Source: Gavia stellata
Lineage: Eukaryota; Chordata; Aves; Gaviiformes; Gaviidae
Reading direction: 5' to 3'
Length of the DNA: 64,000 bases
Assembly (NCBI RefSeq): GCF_030936135.1
Contig: NC_082594.1
Span: 128,936,668 to 129,000,667 of the forward strand
The notes beneath the pieces were generated by a model. That model was not told the DNA's origin. It saw only the letters and a program-made list of their open reading frames with translations, and did no database searches. Within the stretch, counting starts at the first letter, position 1; every line of letters begins with the position of its first letter. Below are positions 56,437-64,000 of the stretch, in pieces. A program made the translations under genes and the position numbers.

Positions 56437-59400
56437 CTGAAAAACAGAAGAAATGTCAGTTCACAACTTACCAGTACATACCCCTCCATTTTCCTCAAAC
56501 AGCCCTCTTAGAATAGACAGGCTCCTGGATAAGCACACTCATGGTTACAGAAACACAGACATGCATATTGCTACCAGCTCAAGGAAGGAAAGACGTCTAT
56601 AAACAAGTGGGTTTATGGAGAAGAAGATATGAGGTGCAGCCAAAATGAGGCCTGGACAGATGTACTGAAAGAGTGAGGTGAATGAGTAGCTGGAATGTCT
56701 CAGACTGTTTCTCAGCTCTTCCCATTCAGGCTCACTTGGCCTTGCCAGAGGATCTGCATTCCCAAATCACACATGAACTGGAATGAATAATCTACTCGAG
56801 GAGCTATGCCAACAGATCTTTAAACTGCTGTCCAGAGATGAGTATCGCTGTAAGAAACTTGGTGAAAAAGCTCTGCTAGAGATACAGAGGAGGCAAAAAT
56901 AATAATTAAAAAAAATAGTGTGTAGAGAATGGAAGAAAAAAGGACTGTTCAGGCTGTCCAGGACAAATGGGACCACAAAAATAGAAGGGGAATTTAGAGA
57001 CCATGGGTCAAAATTTGGACATTTGGACAGCCTCACATCTGGAGAGTCTCAGAGCAGACAAATTGTACTGACTGCAATCATATAGTTACAGGAAAAGAAG
57101 ACCAAAAGGGGACAGTAGGTAGTTGTGTAAAGGTAAATCACCACATGGTGATGTGGACAGAAGTGAAATCAGTATGTGGTCAATTCTTGGCCCTGCTTAG
57201 GTCATAGTCTCAGTTTTTATGACTACGGACACACAATGAAACTCTAAACAACCTCCCAGTCACCACCATGACATTGTCCCCCATCTTTTTTCTCATGCCT
57301 TCTTCCTTACCACATCTCTTAAGCGTGACCCTTCTTCTGCCTTAGCCATCTTGATCTCCTGCTGGCCACAGCTGCCTTCTGAGGAGACACTCTTTGTTTT
57401 GAGCTGTCCTTGCTCTGCCTTGTCTGCAGGGAGTGGCCCCGTACGAACCTCTGAGGCTGGTGTTTGTTCCAAGGTGGGACTCTGCTCTGAGGGCTGCTGG
57501 GGGCTGCTGGTGCTGCTTGTGCAACTGCTTTGCCCACATAACGCCTCCTGATTTTCTGCTGCTGGCTGTGGATTTTCTAAGGACTCGGGTTTCCTGGCTG
57601 CTACTGGCTCCTCAGGGTGAGAGCCTGGATCAGAAACACAAATGAATGATGTAACTACTTGCGAATGAAAACATATGCCCTGAGACAAAGCGGTGCTGTT
57701 TCAACCCAATGCCAACTAACAAAGCTAAAGAGCTCCCTCCAGGCACAACAGGACATTGTTGGGAGGCCACCCACCTCTCCAGTCTCATTACTGCAACAAG
57801 CACCAACCTGACCTGCTACCATCAACACCCACCCAGCTACAGCTTGGTCTCTTTCTTGCCACAAGAGCGGACTGGAGCAACCTCCACGCCACCGAGCTGC
57901 AGGGCACCTCCAGGAGCCCGACAGACCCCACAGTCCCCTCTTTAACACACTTTTACCTCTGGATGCTTCTGCTGGCAGGGTGGGCCCCAGCTGTTTCTCC
58001 ATCCACTCCAGCGCCTGGTCTGTCCTCACGTGCGTCCCCACTTCCAGGGCAGAGGGGCTCGTGCTCTCGGCCACCAGGGAAGACAGCTCCTCTAGGCTGG
58101 AGAGGGAAAGCTTCTCCTTGGCGGGCACGCGGCAGGGAGTGCTGTTGGTGCTGATGACTGCGGATACCCGGAGGGGGACAGAGACAGCAAAGGGCTCTGA
58201 GATGTTCAGGGCTTTCCTCTGGTGACGAGGGGAAGCCTCCAAGGGAAAGAGGCTGCTTGGGAAGCCTGACTTGGCAGCTGTTTCGGAGGTGTAGAACATG
58301 CGGCCGCCTTTCGGGGAAGTCTGCTCGTTTTCGGCATCCTCTGCTGCCCGGAAGACTTTCAGCTGCTCCGGGGGTGACTTTGCCTGTGGAGTCCGGGGAG
58401 GACCTTTCTCCCCACTCAGCTCTGAGCACCCTTTGGCCCCCACAGCAGATCCTTCCCGCTCCCACTCATTCTCCTTGCTGAGGTCATATGAGCTGCCTGT
58501 GCCTCCTGTCCGAATCTTCATCACTGGGACAAAAAACCCTCCAGTAGTCACTGCCCGTTTGAGTCTGCTCTTCTCATCCTCCCCTAGAGGAGGGAAGATA
58601 TGAGGGAGTCAGTGGGAAGCAAAGCACTAGCAAGCAACCTTCCTCTGTGAGCAGCCCTCCTCCAGGGATGGGTTCTGCCCCAGCAAACACCCACGTTTCC
58701 CCAGAGGGATGGGGACAGCAAGCACTGAACACCTTCCAGGCTCCAGCCCTGGGACCTCCTTCAAACTGGGCAGGCAGGGCTGGATAGGATGCCCTTCAGT
58801 GGAAATCACCTAAGACTTTTATGAGAGACCCCTCTCAATCAGATGCAGCCAAGTCTAGGACTAACGTGCATTGCCCACAAAGATCACAATTCTGAGCTTT
58901 TTTGGTTTATTGCAAGCACTTTTCACTGCTTTATACTTTTCCTTATAAATGGGAATTTTGTGCCCAGAATAACCAAGAATGAAATTGAAGCAATCCCACT
59001 GCTAATAAAGGTGCAGCTAGGCACAGTGGTAACTCTCAGGTGCAGGTACTAGCATAAAAGACACAGAAAAGGGTTAAAAATGCATGTACACAAAAGTGAG
59101 GGCACATGTCAGCAGCCATGGCATAAGCATACAAAGATACACAACATGGTGACCTAAGCAAAGAAACAGACCACCGCATCCACGCAGGCACAGGGGAAAG
59201 CTGAGAATGCAGAGGCGCAGTCCCTCACCCTTACAGTACAGGCTATTGATGTCTCACCTTCCACTGGCAGGGAACACAGCGAGTCCATGCTCTTCGCGGG
59301 CCGAATAGTTGCTTTTTCTGTGGAAAATGAGTTTTAGAAACAGGCTTCAGATCCTGCAGCTTTGCAGGTTTCAGCCCACAAAGACCAATACAGACGGGCA

Positions 59401-62400
59401 AAGCAGGCAGACATCAAAGTTATTTTCCATTTCCAAGCATTCCTCCTCTGTATCCGCACCACACAGCTTATTACCCACAACACTTGTCCACACAGCTGGA
59501 GATCTGCTAGCGCTAACAACAGCTTTGCACCTGCCGGACATGTGGAGAGCTATACTTAACCCAGCCAGTCAACACCATCTACGCTGTGAAGCAGTTAAGC
59601 ATCCCCAAAGCTGTTATGTGCCACTGCCCTCCCCGATCAAGTCAGGCTATTGGTTGTAGGGACTTCTTATCTAAACTGACGGACATGCTTTCTCACCTCT
59701 CATTTCTAATAGCAAATGTTAGGTTATTTTTACGTTGCATTCCCAGGCTCTTTCGCTGTCATGGGCATACCCTGCCTCCAGCAAGAACTCTGGGAACTTT
59801 ATGAGGGCAGTAAGCAACCTATTTTCCCGGTCATCCTCGCTGGACTTGCTTGTCCAGAAACAAGCTCTCATTTGTCGTCAGACACTCTACACATCTGTTC
59901 CTGAGAGGTTTTGGAAGCGTTTAGCTGTTACCGCTCTGAAAAGCGGAGATGGGGGGAATGTAGCTGGCAAGGAAAAGTTAGTCTTTGGCAGCCCAAAAAG
60001 GGTCCGTGGAGTTCTGGAAAATGTCTAGGAGCAAAGTTTGCTGTTTACAATGTTGCACAAAGTAGGTAAGGCAGAAAGTGAGCAGGCTTGTTGGACTTCA
60101 TTTGTTTATATAATTAAGGCTTCTGGGACTGACTTTCACATGAGCATAGGAGAAACTTCAGCTACTTTTTGCATTTATATGGACTCCTGGCTACCTCTTA
60201 TGTTCATATGGCGTGATGTCTTGAACACTCACTCCGCTTTCCAAGAGGAACAGAATTCAAGCTGTGGAGCTTGTGTTTTATGTGACTTGCAGACTTGCGT
60301 GAATGGACACAAACCGTGTTAAAATATGTGCTGAGTTTCAACAGCACGTTCATCTGTTTCCTCACATTAGGCTGTAAGCAGAGAGCACACAAAAATACAG
60401 CATGGCAGCGCTAAAGCACTGCTTCTCAAAAGCACTACTTCAGTGCCTAAATCTCTGCTCACAGTTGTGCATTTGTGTGTCCTGATGGTGAAAATGTACA
60501 GCCTCCTGTCACTCAGTACTATGCTTGGTACAACGCTCGGCCCCCACAATCACTGGGCTCCAGTCATTCCTGGGCATCCTTGCGTTAGCACTATTTTGGG
60601 ACAGAGTATTCCTTATCAAAGTGAGAAGGTGATCCCGTGATCAAAATAGGGTGGAGAGCTATTTTGAGGTCTGCCATGAGCATTCTATGCGAGGCCATCT
60701 GTACATGCAAAACATTGAGGAAGGCAGGGGTCCAAAAAGAGCTGGATTCAGCATTTGGCTTCACACTCACTTCTGATCCAAATACAGCACCTCTTATTTG
60801 TGGTGGTAGGTAATGTTGCCAACATTAACTATTTTATTTTAAGTCTTGCAATGTTTGGTAGTGGTCCTCCAAACACCAGCTCCTGGAGTCATGAGATTAT
60901 CTAAAAAAAATTCCACCTTGATCTTCTTTTTACAAAGTAAATTTCTTGGCTTGATGATACTACAAAAAATCTAGGACATATAAACCCGAAACACTTCTTT
61001 ATGAACTCAGGTGAAAAAGGGTATGCTTTCTTTTAAAAATTGTGATTACTTTTAAGTCAACTTCATGATTTTAGAACTTGAGTCATCATTTCTGAACGCT
61101 GGGAATTGGCACTGCCATGTGATTTTCTATAAGCAGAGTGTTTAAGAGATTACAGCTCAGGAGGGCCTAGAATTTGGGATTACAGCCAGGAGAAAAGACA
61201 ACTTCTCTCTCGGAAATTCTGCAAAAGTAATAGCTTCCCTCAAAGTGCTGAGACCCAGGAGCCATAGGAACTCCTGGCACCTTATTTTTCACAAAGAGAC
61301 TGAACACAGTTGGTTCTTTAATGCCCTTTAGTGGAAGGACAGCCTGGAAGAACAGCCATTCACCCACTGCCCATGTAGGGATCATTAGGAGCCAGAGGCT
61401 GGCTGGGCTGGAAGAGTGGACTAATCCAAACCTACATAGCATTTCCTAGTCCCCAAGGTTTACAGCTTGACAGCTGGGCAACAGGAGCCTGTTTATCGCA
61501 TACAAAAATGGAATATTTACTGTAGCTGTCTGGCATATCCTCCTGAAAGGGTGCTTCTCGCCATCACGTGAAAATGAGATGTCCATGAAACCAGGCAACA
61601 ATCATGACCCCATTAGACTATCTCAAGTCTAATGGTATTAGTGTCATGTGGATACAGGTTGCCCCACGCTATCAATATCACAGGAGAAAGCTGCAGAGAG
61701 AAATACTTAACTGAAAAGTGTGTTCTTACCAGAAAGCTTCTGTGCCCTTACGAAGACACTCCCATTTCGACTCAGTTTAGATTTTGATTCTGAGCCAGAA
61801 CGGCCCAAGTTAAATATCGACTTCCATTTCTTAGACTTGGTAGATAATTTTCTCCTGGAAGGAAAAAGAGATCAGGAATTTAAGAAACCCTAGAGACTTT
61901 TGTCTTTTTAATATCTCACAAAAGCCTCTGAGCTCTCTTCCCTCAACACTGTCCCTCTTTTCTTCTCACACCCTTTTTAATTCTAAGGCATACAAGGCAT
62001 AGCTATACAACCAACTCTTGCTTTTCTGTAAGTGATTTATCCATACTGCTGATTTAACTATGTCATGGATGGAAAGACACCTAAGCCTGTTCTTCAGAGT
62101 TGGCTCTGGCATCATGCTACAACAACTGTAATTGACTGAGCGATCAACTATGCTTGTCTCCAGAAAGGAGAGGTTTCTGAGGCTAGAACTATCTTGCAAT
62201 ACAGTAAAGAAAAATTGCCCTTTTAACAGGTTTTAATGATAGCATGCAAGATAAAATCCAAACAACTGATGGAACCCATACTATCGCTTGGTGCACAAAG
62301 CTACCCTTTAAAGTCCACATCTTACAGTTTTTATGAATTTGTGAAAATAAAAGGATCCCTTAATACAAAATAGCTATTAATGCTTCTCAGGCCAACATTA

Positions 62401-63824
62401 ATTTAATCAGAGGTGTTACATGATCATATGCAAGTATAATGTACTAACCAAAAAGGAGGAGGCTTAAGGAAATTAAATCAATTTCTCGTAACTGTCAGAG
62501 GAAGAGGGACACCAGTTACCTGTGTCTTTTTGGAGATCCCAGCTTTAAACAGAAAGGAGCTGCTACTCCTGAAGCCAGTTTTCTTCTATACATATTACTG
62601 CATGAAACTCTGTTTCAGTTCCTTCACATACATTCTGACTCCTCCTTCAATCTCCCCTCTTCTAGAGCAAGAACCCTCTTATCTCCCTGTCTTGCTTTCC
62701 ATAATGGGCCTTCTAACCCCATAGTTCTGCTTTTCTTTCAGATCAGTACTCAGAAGAGCACAAATCAGTCCTACAAAGAGGATTAATATCCTGGGGATAG
62801 GACTGTTCTCTTAAAGTGAGAAAGGAAAAGGCACTCTAGAGGGGCAACACACCCTTTTGTCTTAAGTTGGTTATCCTCCTGCCAGTATTCTGTTAGATGG
62901 CTCCTTTTTGCTATAATATATCAAGTGCAAATACATATCTTTGCTCCAGTGCCTTATGGGTCAGTAGATTAATGAGCCTTCTGCTGCAGAGGCTATAACC
63001 TCTCAGAAACAGGCAGTAGAGTGGACATACATTAACATATCAATAGACCAATAGATAAATACAGCAGTGCCAACAACTGCAGCAACCTCAGCTGAAACCA
63101 GACTCTTCTCCTGGCACAGGCATAGGTGGCACGGGTGCCGCTATGTAAATATCTCTCCATGCTAGGAGTGAAAATTTGCCTTACTTCTTGGCTATGAGTG
63201 CAGAGGAACATGAAGAACGATGAAACTGAGTGGGTCAATCCCACCAGGCGTGCCGCGGACTAGCCACCAGCAGGTGGAACTCATAGGAGAGCTGTGTCTG
63301 GACCTACTCCACGTTCAGCCCATGTTTAGCCAAATACTGAGCTGACACAAAGATGCAACGAGAATGAATTCATCCTGCAGGAGGTCTGCGAGCTTCTACC
63401 CCTATGGAAGGATAAGGACTAGTGGAGCTATGAACCCAGCAACTGCAATGCTTCTCAGGAGCAGCTATGCCTCTTCTGAGAAGGGCACACAATTTTCTCT
63501 CAGCAGTGGCTGTAGATTCATGCGTGCAGGTGTGGGGGTATCACGCTAACAAAAGTCTTATTCCCAATCACGTTGGGGATACCTGCACATTTTTGTTTGC
63601 ACTTTACATTCCTCTTGGCACTTACTTGCTGTCAGGGAGGTCAACAACTGTGTGGAAGAGGGACCCAGTTACAGGGACAATTTCAGGCAAGCTGTTCTCT
63701 CTCCTCTCCTTCCGAGCAGGGTGGGAGGCAGACAGACTCCGTGCCTGCGCTTCTTCCAGGCTCACCAGTTTCATCGGCAGGGAGGCTGAGGGGAGGGTCA
63801 GACTTTTCACAACAGATGCACTCT
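53971..63824 (-). CDS. ARHGAP31: ARHGAP31 (CdGAP), Rho GTPase-activating protein 31, 3' part
   Basis: Six exons read right to left: 63824-63626, 61854-61730, 59317-59258, 58583-57957, 57624-57311 and 56436-53971, 3791 coding bases with consistent phases and GT-AG introns. ARHGAP31 stimulates GTP hydrolysis by Rac1 and Cdc42 and acts at focal adhesions and lamellipodia. The sequence shows the post-GAP linker (SLPMKLVSLEEAQARS, ARKERRENSLPEIV), a basic segment (KSKKWKSIFNLGRSGS), KATIRPAKSMDSLC, ALNISEPFAVSVPLRVSAV, WPEIQQELKIIEPE, EPWEDHQWVTSPLHSPT, TGRRNSAPVSV and a C-terminus ending SVILDGRSGRQIE, all closely matching human ARHGAP31. The catalytic RhoGAP domain (about the first 220 residues) is missing because its exons lie beyond the right edge. 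The human poly-proline stretch in the middle is not present. The gene is convergent with UPK1B. Confidence 0.97.
57311..57624 (-). CDS. ARHGAP31: ARHGAP31 internal exon (acidic/Ser-rich)
   Basis: 314 bases, from a CTGATCCAG acceptor to a GATGTG/GTAAGG donor; it completes a split Gly codon and then reads 104 codons. Encodes GSHPEEPVAARKPES to GSRLRDV, low-complexity Ser/Gln/Glu-rich sequence. It is poorly conserved with human by eye, but frame and splice sites fit both neighbours. Confidence 0.85.
57957..58583 (-). CDS. ARHGAP31: ARHGAP31 internal exon (conserved central region)
   Basis: 627 bases from a CCTCCTCTAG acceptor to an AGAG/GTAAAA donor. Contains TTGGFFVPVMKIRTGGTGSS, PPEQLKVFR, MFYTSE, QRKALNISEPFAVSV and VISTNSTPCR, all matching human ARHGAP31. 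It ends ALEWMEKQLGPTLPAEASR. Confidence 0.95.
59258..59317 (-). CDS. ARHGAP31: ARHGAP31 internal 60-base exon
   Basis: From a TTTTCCACAG acceptor to a GAAG/GTGAGA donor. Two bases complete a Glu codon, then KATIRPAKSMDSLCSLPVE is read, almost identical to human. Too short to be obvious as an open frame; found by the conserved peptide and phase match. Confidence 0.93.
59454..60030. repeat. dispersed repeat, copy B (ARHGAP31 intron)
   Basis: Second copy of the family at 3917-4510, in the same plus orientation, inside the intron between the 59258-59317 and 61730-61854 exons. It shares the same ordered landmarks (CTTATT, TTGTCCACA, TTTGCACC-CATGTGGA, GCTATACTTAACCCA, TTAGGTTATTTTTA, CTTTATGAGGGCAGTAAG, GTTTTGGAAGCG). 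Neither copy has obvious terminal inverted repeats, and target-site duplications were not identified. Confidence 0.7.
60031..61729. other. ARHGAP31 intronic DNA
   Basis: Remainder of the large intron between the 60-base and 125-base exons. No repeat, RNA gene or extra exon was recognised. Confidence 0.7.
61730..61854 (-). CDS. ARHGAP31: ARHGAP31 internal 125-base exon (basic segment)
   Basis: From a TTTTTCCTTCCAG acceptor to a TCTG/GTAAGA donor. Encodes RKLSTKSKKWKSIFNLGRSG then SESKSKLSRNGSVFVRAQKLS, a basic, Ser-rich segment following the GAP domain and nearly identical to human. Confidence 0.95.
61855..63625. other. ARHGAP31 intronic DNA
   Basis: Intron between the 125-base and 199-base exons. 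AT-rich in the middle; nothing recognised. Bases 63825-64000 are likewise intron up to the window edge. Confidence 0.7.
63626..63824 (-). CDS. ARHGAP31: ARHGAP31 internal 199-base exon (post-GAP linker)
   Basis: From a CTTGCTTTTCAG acceptor to a CAGCAA/GTAAGT donor; the split Lys codon is completed by the next exon. Encodes SLTLPSASLPMKLVSLEEAQ, HPARKERRENSLPEIVPVTG and SLFHTVVDLPDSK. It is the most upstream exon of the gene inside this window. Confidence 0.95.
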
Positions 63825-64000
63825 CTGAAAAGCAAGAAAATACATTCCAGCCTGGGGTGAGGAGAGACGAGAGCAAGAGCTTCATGTCTTTATTTGACTG
63901 GAACATCCCCTGCGGAGGGGGGAAAGGAGCAGCACGTGCAGGGAGAGAGGCTTTTTGTCAGATAAGTCTTCCATCTCCCCAGCAACCTTATCCATCTGAG

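Overview
The window looks like nuclear DNA of a vertebrate, most likely a bird (possibly another sauropsid). It holds spliced genes with canonical GT-AG introns, one strong CpG island at a promoter, very few interspersed repeats, and one relic resembling the avian/reptilian CR1 LINE. No bacterial-type operons, CRISPR arrays, rRNA or tRNA genes were seen. Species assignment is inference from repeat content and protein similarity judged by eye.

Layout. (1) About 1-16.8 kb has no recognisable coding exon. It contains a dispersed repeat copy (3.9-4.5 kb), a CR1 relic (9.2-9.4 kb) and AT-rich homeobox-type patches that look like conserved noncoding DNA. By mammalian gene order this could be the first intron of IGSF11 on the minus strand, but no IGSF11 coding exon is visible. 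(2) About 16.79-17.43 kb is a CpG island, probably a bidirectional promoter, with an RFX-type X-box. (3) 17.09-19.42 kb is TEX55 on the plus strand: four exons, 227 codons, with a C-terminal PKA-regulatory-subunit-like (RIIa) dimerisation region. (4) 19.4-36.7 kb is mostly noncoding; it includes a GC-rich pocket at 27.84-28.50 kb, an orphan exon-like segment at 21.28 kb and simple repeats. (5) 36.73-42.06 kb is UPK1B on the plus strand: seven coding exons, 260 codons, a complete uroplakin tetraspanin. (6) 42.06-53.97 kb is intergenic or UTR. (7) 53.97-63.82 kb is the 3' two-thirds or more of ARHGAP31 (CdGAP) on the minus strand: six coding exons, the last very large. Its RhoGAP domain lies beyond the right edge.

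The TEX55-UPK1B-ARHGAP31 neighbourhood matches human 3q13.32-q13.33. Two differences stand out: here UPK1B and ARHGAP31 are convergent, and B4GALT4, which lies between them in mammals, is not visible. The genes do not form a pathway. TEX55 is a sperm-flagellum protein, UPK1B an epithelial plaque tetraspanin, and ARHGAP31 a Rac1/Cdc42 GTPase-activating protein. I found no convincing new biological system. The items most worth checking are the rearranged synteny, the X-box in the TEX55 promoter, the missing UPK1B Asn131 sequon and an unnamed dispersed repeat present twice.
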